Position numbers and translations under genes: made by a program
Notes under the pieces: model-generated
The model's database searches: none
What the model was told of the DNA's origin: nothing
Seen by the model: only the letters and a program-made list of their open reading frames with translations
Assembly (NCBI GenBank): GCA_900078375.1
Contig: FLQS01000003.1
Span: 84,041 to 148,040, forward strand
Direction: 5' to 3'
DNA: 64,000 bases
Origin: an uncultured Mycobacterium sp.
GTDB lineage: Bacteria > Actinomycetota > Actinomycetes > Mycobacteriales > Mycobacteriaceae
In this document: positions 11,128 through 20,463 of the stretch, one piece after another
Numbering within the stretch: position 1 is the first letter of the stretch
Layout of the letters: each line of letters opens with the position of its first letter

Positions 11128-12335
11128 CAGCGGCCTCCGAGCAGGTCGACCGGACGGTTTTGCAGCAGGCGGTGCACCGGTATCAGTGCGCCGACGATCG
11201 ACATCGCCGGCAGGAAGCCTGCGACCATGCCAGCGGCCTGCAACCAGGCCATCGGCGTCGCGATCCCCGGAATCACCAGCCACACAGCAATTCCCGCGGT
11301 GAGCACACCCAGCACGTAGGCCGCCACGAAGACGACGGCGGACTCCACCAGGAAGAAGTACAGCACCTCGTCGGCCAGGCCGATGCTGGACATGATGCCG
11401 AATTCCCGCCGACGCTCCTGCACCGCGGCCAGGAAGGAGGACACGGCGATGATGAATCCCAGCACCAGGCCGATGATCGAGATGATCCCGAGGGTGGAGC
11501 TGGTGACCTTGCCGGAGAACAGGGCCGAGTACTTCTGGTCGAAGGTCAGGGGGCCATTACCGCCCACCGTGTCATAGATCAGTCCGGCTCCGGCGGGATC
11601 CGGTTTGACCGACGGGTCGGTGGTCGAGGACAGACCGACCGCGCCCCCGAAGGTGGTGCCGAGGCTGCGGCTCTTCTCCTGGCCGGCCGGTGCGTAGACC
11701 GTCCACCACCCGTTGTCGCCGACGATGGTGTGGGCAAGTGGTGTCGCCACCGTCACCGACTGGCCCCCGGCGCGGACCAGCACCTGAAGATCCTGACCGT
11801 CGACGACGATCCGGTCGCCGTCGTGCTTGCCCAGTCGCTGCGCCACATCGGAGCCCAAAACCGCTTGGCCGTACGGTATTTCGTCGCTTCCCCGCAGGGA
11901 CACCGGCGTGCCGATGATGTCGGTGGTCCCGGACAGCGTCTTGATCGCACGCCACCCCTCGAGGGCGACGATCGCCGGCGCCGGCCCGTCTGCGACGAGC
12001 GCCTGCACGGTGCTGTCGTAGTGCGCCCCGGCGGCGGGCACCGCCCACAGCTGGGCACCGCCCAGCACGTCGGTCACCGAGTCGGCGCCGGTGATGGCGA
12101 AGCTCGACGAAATGGTGCGCACCACCGTCACACAGGTGAGGGCCAGTGCGATGCCGAGAACAGACAGCACGAACCGCTCGGGCCTGCGGCGGATGTTCGC
12201 CCAGGCAAACCGGAGAAGACACACAAAGGTGTTGTTCCCGGATGAGGTGGCGAGCGCCGATGGTCGCGAAATCGTTGTGGAGGCAGGGGTTTCCACAACG
12301 ACAATATTCGGGTCGCCCTGTTTCGCGGGCCGCAA
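11127..12335 (-). CDS. FtsX/MacB-like ABC permease with extracytoplasmic domain
   Basis: Up to 402 residues: cytosolic N-terminus, membrane helix at about 58-80 (FVLSVLGIALALTCVTVV), an extracytoplasmic domain of about 190 residues resembling the MacB periplasmic core, then three helices, with QERRREFGIMSSIGLADEVL as the ATPase-contact loop. First gene of the five-gene operon. The start is uncertain: a TTG at 12335 gives the longest frame and there is no ATG near the first helix, so a GTG closer to residue 37 is possible. Partner of the short permease and the ATPase. Confidence 0.85.
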   Translation of the reverse strand: MRPAKQGDPNIVVVETPASTTISRPSALATSSGNNTFVCLLRFAWANIRRRPERFVLSVLGIALALTCVTVVRTISSSFAITGADSVTDVLGGAQLWAVPAAGAHYDSTVQALVADGPAPAIVALEGWRAIKTLSGTTDIIGTPVSLRGSDEIPYGQAVLGSDVAQRLGKHDGDRIVVDGQDLQVLVRAGGQSVTVATPLAHTIVGDNGWWTVYAPAGQEKSRSLGTTFGGAVGLSSTTDPSVKPDPAGAGLIYDTVGGNGPLTFDQKYSALFSGKVTSSTLGIISIIGLVLGFIIAVSSFLAAVQERRREFGIMSSIGLADEVLYFFLVESAVVFVAAYVLGVLTAGIAVWLVIPGIATPMAWLQAAGMVAGFLPAMSIVGALIPVHRLLQNRPVDLLGGR

Positions 12336-12373
12336 CCCCTGATGTCGGCCGGGTTAAGGGAACGGGCGCGCTG

Positions 12374-13789
12374 TTAAATCAACGTGTCTACACCGAGGCG
12401 CGGCCACGGCTTGGCGGCCTCGAGTTCGTAGGCCAGTTCCAGCAGCCTGCGCTCGTGGCCGAGCGGCCCGGCCAACATCATGCCCACCGGCATGCCGGAT
12501 GCGGATTTGGCCAGCGGCAACGAGATTGCCGGCTCCCCCGTCGCGTTCTGCAGCGGCGTGAACGCCACCCAGTCGATCAGCCGGTCGATGATCTGCTGAT
12601 AGTCCGCGGTGGGATCGAGGTGCCCGATACGAGGCGTCTCGTCGGCCAGCGTGGGCATCAGCATCACGTCGTAGGTCTGATAGAGCCGGGCGGTGACCCG
12701 CCGCAGCCGGCGCAGGCGCGTGATCGCGATCGGCAACCTGTGCAGGTTGCGGCTGGCGTACCGGTCGAGCCCCAGCGTGAGATTGTCCAACTTGGTCTTG
12801 TCGAAGCTCTCACCGAATGTCTTCTGTCCGGTGCGCACCAGCGTCATCGCCAAAAGCGCCCAGTACAACAGAAAGTCGTCCAAGAAGTAGCTCGGCACCG
12901 GCGGCTGGTCGAGGTACTCAACGCTATGGCCAAGGCCGGCAAGCAGTTCGGCGGTCTGCAGGGTGAGATCGCGGACGCTGGGAGCGGCTTGCCGATTGAC
13001 CGACTGCGTGACGACCGCGATGCGCAGCCGGGCGGTGCCCGGCCCGGTGACGGCGCCGATCGGCTCCAGCCGGCGGTTACGCCAGATGCGTTCGGTTTCC
13101 CGGTAGAACGCGGCGGTATCACGCACGGTACGGGTCAGCACCCCGTCGTTGACGATGCGTACCGGCATCTGTCGGGTCATCTTGTCCAGCGGCAACCGCC
13201 CGCGTGAGGGTTTGAGGCCGACGAGCCCGTTGCACGCGGCGGGGATCCGGATGGAGCCGCCGCCGTCGTTGGCGTGGGCGATGGGCACCACGCCGGCGGC
13301 GACGAAGGCACCCGAGCCCGACGACGACGCCCCAGCGGTGAAGTCGGTGTCCCACGGATTGCGTACCGCGCCCAGTCGGGGATGCTCGGCCGACGCACTG
13401 AACCCGAACTCTGAGAGCTGGGTCTTGCCTAGTGGCACCAGGCCGGTGGCCAGAAAGAAGCTGGCGAAGTCACCGTGCGCGGGTTGCGGGCGGGGCTCCC
13501 AGGCATCGGTGCCCTGCATCGTCGGCATGCCCTCGACGTCGACGTTGTCCTTGATGAACGTCGGCACCCCGTCGAAATATCCGCGACCTCCCGCGTGCGC
13601 GCGGGCCAGCGCCCGCTCGAAGGTCTCGTGCGCCAAGCCGTTGAGAATCGGATTGACCTTCTCGGTGCGGGCGATGGCGGCCTCGACCAGCTCGGGGCGC
13701 GATACCTTGCCGGTGCGCAGGGCATCGACCAGCGCTACCGCGTCCAGGTCACCGAGGGCATCATCGCCGAAGGCGTGCACATGTTGCAT
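12374..13789 (-). CDS. amiC: Amidase, amidase-signature family (AmiC-like)
   Basis: 471 residues. The Ser-cisSer-Lys triad is visible: lysine in VPTFIKDNVDVEG, and the serines in DFTAGASSSGSGAFVAAG with the downstream GGGSIRIPAACNGLVGLKPS. Hydrolyses a carboxamide; the physiological substrate is unknown. Corresponds by position to Rv2888c (amiC). No Shine-Dalgarno: the ATG follows a TAGCGT hexamer by 7 nt, suggesting a leaderless mRNA. Downstream is the ABC-permease operon; a shared promoter is unlikely because amiC has its own. Confidence 0.93.
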   Translation of the reverse strand: MQHVHAFGDDALGDLDAVALVDALRTGKVSRPELVEAAIARTEKVNPILNGLAHETFERALARAHAGGRGYFDGVPTFIKDNVDVEGMPTMQGTDAWEPRPQPAHGDFASFFLATGLVPLGKTQLSEFGFSASAEHPRLGAVRNPWDTDFTAGASSSGSGAFVAAGVVPIAHANDGGGSIRIPAACNGLVGLKPSRGRLPLDKMTRQMPVRIVNDGVLTRTVRDTAAFYRETERIWRNRRLEPIGAVTGPGTARLRIAVVTQSVNRQAAPSVRDLTLQTAELLAGLGHSVEYLDQPPVPSYFLDDFLLYWALLAMTLVRTGQKTFGESFDKTKLDNLTLGLDRYASRNLHRLPIAITRLRRLRRVTARLYQTYDVMLMPTLADETPRIGHLDPTADYQQIIDRLIDWVAFTPLQNATGEPAISLPLAKSASGMPVGMMLAGPLGHERRLLELAYELEAAKPWPRLGVDTLI

Positions 13790-13796
13790 TCAGCCG

Positions 13797-13802
13797 ACGC
13801 TA
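13797..13802 (-). promoter_or_regulatory. Candidate -10 element (TAGCGT) of amiC, leaderless layout
   Basis: TAGCGT on the minus strand, ending 7 nt before the amiC ATG, fits the mycobacterial TANNNT -10 consensus with initiation at the start codon. No convincing -35 was seen. Confidence 0.4.
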
Positions 13803-13830
13803 GCAGGCACGTGTTCAATAACGTCCCGGC

Positions 13831-14694
13831 TTACCGGGGAAGGTCGGCTGCCGCTGCTTCCAACGCCGCCAGGTGGTCGTCGACCCCGCCCAAACCGGCG
13901 CCCATCGTATTGATCGAGACGTGGGTGGCACCCGCGGCCGCCCAGGCCCCCAAGTCCTCGGCCACCCGGTCGCGGCCGCTGGACCAGTCGACCCGGCCCT
14001 CCATGCCCAGCGCCGCGGGATCGCGGCCTGCGGCCACCGCGGCGCGCTCCACCGCTTCGCGGGCCTCCTCGAGCCCGTGCCCAGGCGGCAGCATCGGAAA
14101 CCAGCCGTCGCCCAGGCGTCCGGCCCGCTCGTAGGCCCGCTCCGAGGCTGCACCGAACCACACCGGGATGGGGCGCTGAATCGGCAGCGGAGCCAGGCCC
14201 GCGCCGGTGAGCGTGTGATAGCGCCCCTCGTACGTAACGCTGCGCCCGGTCCAGAGCCGGCGCATCACGTCGACCTGCTCCTCGGATCGGCGGCCGCGGT
14301 TGGAGAAGTCCTCGCCGAGCGCCTCGTACTCAACGGCGTTCCAGCCCAACCCAATTCCGAGTCGCAACCGTCCACCGCTGAGCAGGTCCACCTCGGCGGC
14401 CTGCTTGGCCACCAGCGCGGTCTGGCGTTGCGGCAGGATGATCACACCGGTCACCAGCTCCACCTCCGTCGTGACGGCGGCCAGGTAGCCGAACATGACC
14501 AGCGGTTCGTGGAAGGTGGTGCTGACGTCGTAGGGGCCGGCCCAACCCTGGTGCACGGCGGGATCAGCGCCCAGCACGTGGTCGTAGGCCAGGATGTGGG
14601 TGAACCCCAATTCCTCGACCCGCTGCCCGTAGGCGCGGACGGCGCCGACGTCGCCGCCGAGTTCAGTTTGGGGGAAGGTGACTCCGATGCGCAT
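13831..14694 (-). CDS. LLM-class F420-dependent oxidoreductase
   Basis: 287 residues of the luciferase-like monooxygenase TIM-barrel family. Starts MRIGVTFPQTELGG; contains AYDHVLGADP, the strand LVTGVIILPQRQTALVAKQAAEVD and GRLRLGIGLGWNAVEYEALG, the usual flavin/F420 phosphate-binding segment. Mycobacterial members mostly use deazaflavin F420; substrate unknown. A related gene is present in this region of M. tuberculosis (Rv2893, from memory) but at a different position. Ends 41 bp before the amiC start. Confidence 0.92.
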   Translation of the reverse strand: MRIGVTFPQTELGGDVGAVRAYGQRVEELGFTHILAYDHVLGADPAVHQGWAGPYDVSTTFHEPLVMFGYLAAVTTEVELVTGVIILPQRQTALVAKQAAEVDLLSGGRLRLGIGLGWNAVEYEALGEDFSNRGRRSEEQVDVMRRLWTGRSVTYEGRYHTLTGAGLAPLPIQRPIPVWFGAASERAYERAGRLGDGWFPMLPPGHGLEEAREAVERAAVAAGRDPAALGMEGRVDWSSGRDRVAEDLGAWAAAGATHVSINTMGAGLGGVDDHLAALEAAAADLPR

Positions 14695-14732
14695 GGCTCA
14701 TCCAACCGCAGACGCGCGGGGATGCTTCCCGA

Positions 14733-14915
14733 CTACTGCGGGCGCGCAACGTTGTTCACCGCACATTCCGAGGTGTCGGAGGTGCAGCTCAGCACAACCG
14801 GCAGGGTCATCGCATTGCCGGTGTAACACGTGAAGGGACCGATCTGCTGGTACTTCTCCCCTTCGGCCTGGGGCGGACAGCTGAACCCGGCGCCGCAGAA
14901 CCCACCGCGCAACAT
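14733..14915 (-). CDS. Small cysteine-rich hypothetical protein
   Basis: A 60-residue frame with five cysteines (positions 7, 13, 30, 44, 51), starting MLRGGFCGAGFSC. Third codon positions are mostly G or C, which supports coding. No signal peptide, no clear Shine-Dalgarno and no family I recognise; the even cysteine spacing could suit metal binding or disulfides. It lies between the tsf terminator and the F420-type oxidoreductase gene, in the same direction. Could still be a chance frame in high-GC DNA. Confidence 0.45.
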   Translation of the reverse strand: MLRGGFCGAGFSCPPQAEGEKYQQIGPFTCYTGNAMTLPVVLSCTSDTSECAVNNVARPQ

Positions 14916-14969
14916 GCCAAAATCGTCACACGCGTAACACTGCCGCGTTCAGCGTTGTCCGAAGATGGC

Positions 14970-15012
14970 AAAACCCCGCGTCTCCGGGATCGCCGGATTG
15001 ACGCGGGGTTTT
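14970..15012 (-). terminator. Strong intrinsic terminator after tsf
   Basis: A perfect 13-bp inverted repeat: AAAACCCCGCGTC (14970-14982) and GACGCGGGGTTTT (15000-15012), with an inner stem TCCGG/CCGGA (14983-14987 with 14993-14997). Read from tsf, the hairpin ends in TTTT. It is 36 bp after the tsf stop and palindromic enough to work from both sides. Intrinsic terminators this canonical are uncommon in mycobacteria. Confidence 0.85.
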
Positions 15013-15047
15013 CCAGTGGACAGCCTTGGTGTGCCGCCCAAGTTTTG

Positions 15048-15875
15048 TCAGGCCTGACCGACCTCGAACCGGGCGAACCGGGTCACTGTCACGCCAGCCT
15101 CGTCGAGCAGCGCCTTGACGCTCTTCTTGCTGTCGGACACCGACGGCTGTTCGAGCAGCACGACATCCTTGTAGAAACCGGTGACCCGACCCTCGATGAT
15201 CTTGGGCAGCGCCTGCTCCGGCTTGCCCTCGGCCTTGGCCGTCTCCTCGGCGATGTGGCGCTCGTTGGCCACAATGTCCTCGGGGACGTCGTCACGCGTC
15301 AGGTACTTGGCCTTCAGCGCGGCGATCTGCAGAGCCACGGAATGGGCCGCGTCTACGCCCTTCGCGCGATCACCGGCTTCGTACTCGACCAGCACACCCA
15401 CCGCGGGCGGCAGGTCGGCAGCCCGCTTGTGCAGGTAGGCCTCGACGTTGCCGTCGAAGTACGCCGCGCGGCGCAGCTCGAGCTTCTCGCCGATCTTGGC
15501 CGAGAGTTCCGCGATGGCCTGCTCGACGGTCTTATCACCGATCTTGGCGGCCTTGAGGGCCTCCACATCGGCGGCCTTGGCGGATGCGGCGGCGTCCACC
15601 ACGTCGTTGGCCAGCTGTTGGAATTCGGCGTTCTTGGCGACGAAGTCGGTCTCGGAGTTGAGCTCGATCAGCGCACCGCCCTTGGCGGCGACCAGGCCCT
15701 CGGCAGTGGCACGCTCAGCGCGCTTGCCAACGTCCTTGGCACCCTTGATGCGAAGCGCCTCGACGGCCTTGTCGAAATCGCCATCGCTGTCGGCCAGGGC
15801 ATTCTTGCAGTCGAGCATGCCCGCACCGGTGAGCTCCCGAAGCCGCTTTACGTCGGCAGCGGTGTAGTTAGCCAT
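15048..15875 (-). CDS. tsf: Elongation factor Ts
   Basis: Nucleotide exchange factor of EF-Tu. 275 residues. The N-terminal UBA-like domain carries [15 protein letters not shown], and the core has the signature [15 protein letters not shown]. Follows rpsB by 17 bp in the classical rpsB-tsf operon; a strong terminator follows. The start [12 protein letters not shown] is the family's usual one. Confidence 0.98.
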   Translation of the reverse strand: MANYTAADVKRLRELTGAGMLDCKNALADSDGDFDKAVEALRIKGAKDVGKRAERATAEGLVAAKGGALIELNSETDFVAKNAEFQQLANDVVDAAASAKAADVEALKAAKIGDKTVEQAIAELSAKIGEKLELRRAAYFDGNVEAYLHKRAADLPPAVGVLVEYEAGDRAKGVDAAHSVALQIAALKAKYLTRDDVPEDIVANERHIAEETAKAEGKPEQALPKIIEGRVTGFYKDVVLLEQPSVSDSKKSVKALLDEAGVTVTRFARFEVGQA

Positions 15876-15892
15876 GTGGCCCTTCCTATGAA

Positions 15893-16729
15893 TTAAGAAG
15901 CGTCAGTGGTGGTATCAGCGGCCGGCCCGGCGTCATTGGGGGCCGTCGCGGTTGCACTGGCCAGCAGCTCCTGCTCCCACTCGGCCAGCGGTTCGGCTGC
16001 GGCCCCGGAATCAGCACCGGCCTTGTCGCCCGAACCTCCGCCGGAGCGAGCCTGCAGGCCCTCGGCCACTGCGGAGGCAATGACCTTGGTCAGCAGGGCC
16101 GCCGAGCGGATCGCGTCGTCGTTACCCGGGATCGGGTAGTTCACCTGATCGGGATCGCAGTTGGTGTCCAGGATTGCGATGACCGGGATGCCCAGCTTGA
16201 TGGCCTCGGAGACCGCAAGGTGCTCCTTGTTGGTGTCGACGACCCAGATGGCCGACGGAACCTTGGCCATGTCCCGGATGCCGCCGAGGCTGCGCTCGAG
16301 CTTGTTCTTCTCACGGGTCAGCATCAGGATTTCCTTCTTGGTGCGACCCTCGAAGCCACCGGTCTGCTCCATGCCCTCAAGTTCCTTGAGGCGCTGCAGG
16401 CGCTTGTGCACGGTGGAGAAGTTGGTGAGCATGCCGCCCAGCCAGCGCTGGTTCACGTACGGCATGCCGACGCGGGTCGCCTCTTCGGCGATGGATTCCT
16501 GCGCCTGCTTCTTGGTGCCGACGAACATGATGCTGCCGCCGTGGGCGACGGTCTCTTTGACGAACTCGTACGCCTGGTCGATGTAGGTCAGCGTCTGCTG
16601 CAGATCGATGATGTAGATGCCGTTGCGGTCGGTGAAGATGAACCGCTTCATCTTGGGGTTCCAGCGTCGGGTCTGATGCCCGAAGTGAGCGCCGCTGTCA
16701 AGCAGCTGCTTCATGGTTACAACAGCCAT
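15893..16729 (-). CDS. rpsB: 30S ribosomal protein S2
   Basis: 278 residues. Starts [25 protein letters not shown] and carries family segments [17 protein letters not shown] and [19 protein letters not shown]. The C-terminus has an actinobacterial acidic and Ala-rich tail of about 40 residues. An in-frame extension upstream to 16906 is the leader and not protein, because the S2 N-terminus is fully conserved from the chosen ATG. First gene of rpsB-tsf. Confidence 0.98.
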   Translation of the reverse strand: MAVVTMKQLLDSGAHFGHQTRRWNPKMKRFIFTDRNGIYIIDLQQTLTYIDQAYEFVKETVAHGGSIMFVGTKKQAQESIAEEATRVGMPYVNQRWLGGMLTNFSTVHKRLQRLKELEGMEQTGGFEGRTKKEILMLTREKNKLERSLGGIRDMAKVPSAIWVVDTNKEHLAVSEAIKLGIPVIAILDTNCDPDQVNYPIPGNDDAIRSAALLTKVIASAVAEGLQARSGGGSGDKAGADSGAAAEPLAEWEQELLASATATAPNDAGPAADTTTDAS

Positions 16730-16906
16730 TAGTGGCCATACCTCGTTATGTTGTCGGTTGTCGCCCGGCTTCGGGTGAAGCCATGCCCTGGCGCCTGAGG
16801 CATGCCGACCCGCGGACGGGACCAACCGGCATGCGTGTGCAAGTTGCATTGGCAAACTTGCGGACAGACGCGCGAAGTCAACCCGCTCGCGCGAGTTGCG
16901 GGTCAA

Positions 16907-16912
16907 AGTTTA
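16907..16912 (-). promoter_or_regulatory. Candidate -10 element (TAAACT) of rpsB-tsf
   Basis: TAAACT on the minus strand, about 180 nt upstream of the rpsB ATG, giving a long leader (16730 to about 16900) that contains several GC-rich inverted repeats. A long leader is common for autoregulated S2 genes. No clear -35 was seen, so this is tentative. Confidence 0.35.
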
Positions 16913-17010
16913 CACCGCCGCAACGGGTGCTTTGTCCACAGCGACTTGCTGGTGCACAGGACCGCCTCCTATGCCTTTCGGATCGGCGCCCAGGCCGTTG
17001 AACTGGGGTG

Positions 17011-17502
17011 ATGCGCGTCATCGCGGTGGTTGCGGCGGCCGCGCTGCTATGCGCCGGGGTCAGCCGGGCCGAGACGGGACGGCTGGTGTGGCCGCTGAGG
17101 CCGCCGCCGACGGTGACCAGGACGTTCGATGCGCCGTCTCCGGATTGGCAGCGCGGGCATCGCGGGGTGGACCTGGCCGGGGTGCCCGGGCAGCCGGTAT
17201 ACGCGGCGGGACCGGCGACGGTGGTGTTCGCCGGCAAGCTGGCCGGGCGCCCGGTGGTGTCGCTGGCTCACGCCGGCGGGCTGCGCACCAGCTACGAACC
17301 GGTCGAGGCATCGGTGCAGGTCGGGCAGCTCGTGGACTCGTCGACCGCGCTGGGCCGGCTGTTGCCTGGTCATGCGGGCTGTTCGGCCGCGGCCTGCCTG
17401 CACTGGGGCGCGATGTGGGGCGCGGCGTCGCGTGCCGACTACGTCGACCCACTGGGTCTGCTGGCGTCGACGACGATCCGGCTCAAGCCGCTGGCGGGGT
17501 GA
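17011..17502 (+). CDS. Secreted M23-family (LytM) peptidase-like protein
   Basis: 163 residues with a Sec signal peptide ending near VSRAETG. The LytM motifs are HRGVD (first zinc His and Asp) and CLHWG (second motif, one histidine where the family normally has H-x-H). Small size, with no separate SH3 or LysM domain. Corresponds to Rv2891 by position. Active D,D- or D,L-endopeptidase activity is uncertain because of the reduced second motif. A GTG at 17008 directly precedes the ATG. Its 3' end overlaps the next gene on the other strand by 20 bp. Confidence 0.87.
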   Translation: MRVIAVVAAAALLCAGVSRAETGRLVWPLRPPPTVTRTFDAPSPDWQRGHRGVDLAGVPGQPVYAAGPATVVFAGKLAGRPVVSLAHAGGLRTSYEPVEASVQVGQLVDSSTALGRLLPGHAGCSAAACLHWGAMWGAASRADYVDPLGLLASTTIRLKPLAG

Positions 17503-17962
17503 GCGTGTAAGTCTCGCGTGACACCTGGAACGAGTACCCCGTCTTGGCGTCCGAGCAGGTCACGCCCACCGGCTCGGCCGAGCAGGTGATGGTGCCCGCT
17601 GAGCGCTGGTCCCCGTAGGCGAGCATCGGCGGCGCGTACTGCCCGTCAAAGAACAGCTGGTTCATCATGAACCCGAAGCAGGGCGGTCGCCCCTCGGCGA
17701 GCTGAAGGTTCTCGCCGCCCGGCTCCCCGACCGCGCCGGGGATGTTGGCGCGCGGGCAACTCGGCGATTGCGGGGCAGACCAGGTGTGCTCGTTGACCTT
17801 GCACCAGGCGAAGGACGACCCCTCCGGTGTGGTGCCCATCTGGCAGCCGACGTTTCCCGACGGCGACAGGAACTGGAAGCTGGACGGCTCCGCGTGGGCG
17901 GTCGGCATCATGATCCCGGCCGCCACCGTGGCCGCCAGCGCGAATGTTGCGAACTTCTGCAT
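17483..17962 (-). CDS. Secreted mycobacterial protein of unknown function
   Basis: 159 residues with a clear signal peptide, [16 protein letters not shown], cleaved after HA in MMPTAHA. The mature part has six cysteines in the pattern expected of two or three disulfides (GNVGCQM, FAWCKV, PSCPRA, PPCFGF, ITCSAE, VTCSDA). This type of small exported protein (mycobacterial, starting with [12 protein letters not shown]) is widespread but uncharacterised. I chose ATG 17962 because it begins the signal peptide; a start at 18001 would add non-signal residues. Convergent and overlapping by 20 bp with the M23 gene. Confidence 0.85.
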   Translation of the reverse strand: MQKFATFALAATVAAGIMMPTAHAEPSSFQFLSPSGNVGCQMGTTPEGSSFAWCKVNEHTWSAPQSPSCPRANIPGAVGEPGGENLQLAEGRPPCFGFMMNQLFFDGQYAPPMLAYGDQRSAGTITCSAEPVGVTCSDAKTGYSFQVSRETYTLTPPAA

Positions 17963-18013
17963 GTCGCAAGTACACATCGCGTGAGCAGCTACCGAACCCA
18001 ATTTGGATGTCCG

Positions 18014-18019
18014 TAGGCT
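18014..18019 (+). promoter_or_regulatory. Candidate -10 element (TAGGCT) of selO, leaderless layout
   Basis: TAGGCT ends 8 nt before the ATG at 18028, with no Shine-Dalgarno between. Same arrangement as the dacB genes at 39.1 and 40.1 kb. Confidence 0.45.
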
Positions 18020-18027
18020 GGACAGCG

Positions 18028-19458
18028 ATGAGCATTGCCCCCGACACGACGGTCGTTCTCGGCCACCGATTCGCTACCGAGCTGCCCGAAGTCGCGCTGA
18101 ATTGGCAGGCCGAGCCCGCCCCTGACCCGCGACTGCTTGTGCTCAATGAGTCGCTGGCCGTCGAACTGGGGCTTGATCCCGCCTGGCTGCGAAGCCCCGA
18201 TGGGATCGGTCTCCTTGTCGGGACCCGATTGCCCGCGGACGCACAACCGGTTGCGCAGGGGTATGCCGGCCACCAATTCGGCGGCTGGGTCCCGCGTCTT
18301 GGCGACGGTCGGGCCCTGCTGCTCGGTGAACTCGTGGACACCATGCAGCGGTCACGCGATCTGCATCTGAAGGGATCGGGGCGCACCCCGTTCGCTCGCG
18401 GCGGGGACGGTCTCGCGGCCGTCGGCCCGATGCTGCGCGAATACCTCGTCAGCGAGGCGATGCACGCGCTCGGCATTCCGACCACCCGCTCGCTGTCCGT
18501 CGTCGCCACCGGGCGCGCCGTCCATCGCGAGACCACGCTGGACGGCGCCGTCCTCGCCCGCATCGCGGCCAGTCATCTGCGCGTCGGCAGCTTCCAATAC
18601 GTCGCGGCAGCAGATGATCTCGGAGTGCTGCGCCGACTCGCCGATCACGCGATCAGCAGGCACTACCCGACCGTCGCGCAGGCTGACAACCCGTATCTCG
18701 CGTTGCTCGACTCGGTGATCGCCGCTCAGGCGGAACTCATCGCGCTCTGGATGCTGGTCGGTTTCGTTCACGGCGTGATGAACACCGACAACATGACGAT
18801 CTCGGCCGAGACGATCGACTACGGCCCGTGCGCGTTCATGGACACCTTCGACCCGAAGACGGTGTTCAGCTCGATCGACTCATGGGGCCGCTACGCCTAT
18901 GGCAACCAGCCGGCGATCGCCGTATGGAATCTCACTCGCTTCGCCGAAGCACTGCTCCCGCTGATCGCCGAAGACCAGCAGCGCGCGGTCGCGCTGGCCA
19001 CGACGGCGCTGCAGGACTTTCCACGGCTGTACGCAGCGGCGTGGTTGGCGGGTATGCGCAAGAAACTCGGGCTCGGTGACGCGGTCGAGGACGCGCTTGC
19101 CCAGCAGCTCATCGATGAGTTGTTGGAGCTGCTCGAGACTGAGCGCGTCGACTACACCTCCTTCTTCCGCCTGCTCGCGCGCGGCACCGTCGAGCCGGCG
19201 TTCGAAGCCTGGGCCACTCGGTGGCGCAACCTGGATCCGGACACCGGCGCGATGCAGCGGGTCAACCCCGTCTACATTCCGCGCAATCACCTGGTCGAGG
19301 AGGCGCTCGCCGCCGGCGCAGCAGGCGACATGGAGCCGTTCAACCGGCTGCTCGCGGTGATCAGTTCTCCCTACGACGAACGGCCGGGGTTCGAGCGCTA
19401 CGCCGAACCCGCTCCCGACGAGTTCGGGCGCTGCTTCCAAACCTTCTGCGGCACCTAG
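18028..19458 (+). CDS. selO: Protein adenylyltransferase SelO (YdiU/UPF0061)
   Basis: Pseudokinase-fold enzyme that transfers AMP from ATP to protein hydroxyls; linked to oxidative stress in E. coli and mitochondria. 476 residues. Family signatures: [51 protein letters not shown] and [11 protein letters not shown] (metal and nucleotide binding). The C-terminus is FCGT, a cysteine where selenoprotein O of animals has selenocysteine. Convergent with xerC at 4 bp. Confidence 0.95.
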   Translation: MSIAPDTTVVLGHRFATELPEVALNWQAEPAPDPRLLVLNESLAVELGLDPAWLRSPDGIGLLVGTRLPADAQPVAQGYAGHQFGGWVPRLGDGRALLLGELVDTMQRSRDLHLKGSGRTPFARGGDGLAAVGPMLREYLVSEAMHALGIPTTRSLSVVATGRAVHRETTLDGAVLARIAASHLRVGSFQYVAAADDLGVLRRLADHAISRHYPTVAQADNPYLALLDSVIAAQAELIALWMLVGFVHGVMNTDNMTISAETIDYGPCAFMDTFDPKTVFSSIDSWGRYAYGNQPAIAVWNLTRFAEALLPLIAEDQQRAVALATTALQDFPRLYAAAWLAGMRKKLGLGDAVEDALAQQLIDELLELLETERVDYTSFFRLLARGTVEPAFEAWATRWRNLDPDTGAMQRVNPVYIPRNHLVEEALAAGAAGDMEPFNRLLAVISSPYDERPGFERYAEPAPDEFGRCFQTFCGT

Positions 19459-19462
19459 TTTT

Positions 19463-20380
19463 TCAGGCGCGCGGATGGGCCTGATCGTGCACGGCACGCA
19501 GGCGCGCAACGGTCACGTGGGTGTAGAGCTGCGTGGTCGCCAGCGAGGAATGGCCCAGGATCTCCTGGACGATCCGCAGATCGGCGCCGCCTTCCAGCAG
19601 ATGGGTGGCCGCACTGTGCCGCAGACCGTGTGGACCGATGTCGGGGGCGCCGTCGACCGCCGACATGGTCTGATGCACGACGGTGCGGGCCTGGCGGGGA
19701 TCCAGCCGCCTACCTCTTGGGCCCAGCAGCAGCGCCGGGCCGGAGTCATCTTTGACCAGTTCCGGCCTGCCGTCGGTCAGCCATGCCGTCAACGCGGCCA
19801 GGGCCGGCGCCCCGAACGGGACGGTGCGCTGCTTGTTTCCCTTACCCAGCACGCGTAGCAGCCGCCGGCCGGTGTCCACGTCATCGACGTCCAGCCCGCA
19901 TAGCTCGCTCACGCGGATTCCGGTGGCGTAGAGCAACTCGACGATCAGCCGGTCGCGCAGCGCCAGCGGGTCGCCCTGTTCGGCGCCGAGGTCAGCGGCA
20001 GCCATGGCGGCCAGCGCCTGGTCCTGACGCAATACCGCGGGCAGGGTGCGGCGGGCCTTGGGCAGCTGCAGGCGTACCGCAGGGTCGTCGGCCAGTAAGC
20101 CCCGGCGGGTGGCCCAAGCGGTGAAGGTCTTGACTGCTGAGGTGCGACGGGCCAGCGTCGTGCGGGCCGCACCGCCGGCGGATTGCGCGGCCAGCCACGA
20201 CCGCAGGATCGGCAGGCTCAGGCCGGTCAGCCCGGCACCGGGGGCGCGCTCGTCGACGAAGGTAAACAGTGACCGCAGGTCGGTGAGATAGGCGCGGCGG
20301 GTGTGCTCGGAGCGGGTGCGCTCCAACTCGAGATGCTCGGCGTAGTCCTCGAGGATCGCCACGTAGTCGCCGGGGTCCAC
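19463..20380 (-). CDS. xerC: Tyrosine recombinase XerC
   Basis: Resolves chromosome dimers at dif with XerD and FtsK. 305 residues: N-terminal SAM-like core-binding domain (about 8-100) and C-terminal catalytic domain. Catalytic residues visible: R in [10 protein letters not shown]-x-x-R in [13 protein letters not shown] in [16 protein letters not shown] and the nucleophile Y in that same segment. It stands in the chromosomal housekeeping position (Rv2894c) and has no flanking attachment-site features, so this is the cellular enzyme and not a phage integrase. Confidence 0.96.
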   Translation of the reverse strand: MDPGDYVAILEDYAEHLELERTRSEHTRRAYLTDLRSLFTFVDERAPGAGLTGLSLPILRSWLAAQSAGGAARTTLARRTSAVKTFTAWATRRGLLADDPAVRLQLPKARRTLPAVLRQDQALAAMAAADLGAEQGDPLALRDRLIVELLYATGIRVSELCGLDVDDVDTGRRLLRVLGKGNKQRTVPFGAPALAALTAWLTDGRPELVKDDSGPALLLGPRGRRLDPRQARTVVHQTMSAVDGAPDIGPHGLRHSAATHLLEGGADLRIVQEILGHSSLATTQLYTHVTVARLRAVHDQAHPRA

Positions 20381-20463
20381 CCCCCTACGTTTGCATCAAT
20401 CTCTGCTCGGACGGGTCCGCGGCACCGGTGTGTCCGGACGTCGTGACCATTCCGTTGTTGTGC

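Noticed and set aside
19463..20380. Tyrosine recombinase as a phage or island integrase
   Set aside because: It is in the housekeeping xerC position with chromosomal neighbours, and no tRNA, attachment repeat or mobile genes surround it.
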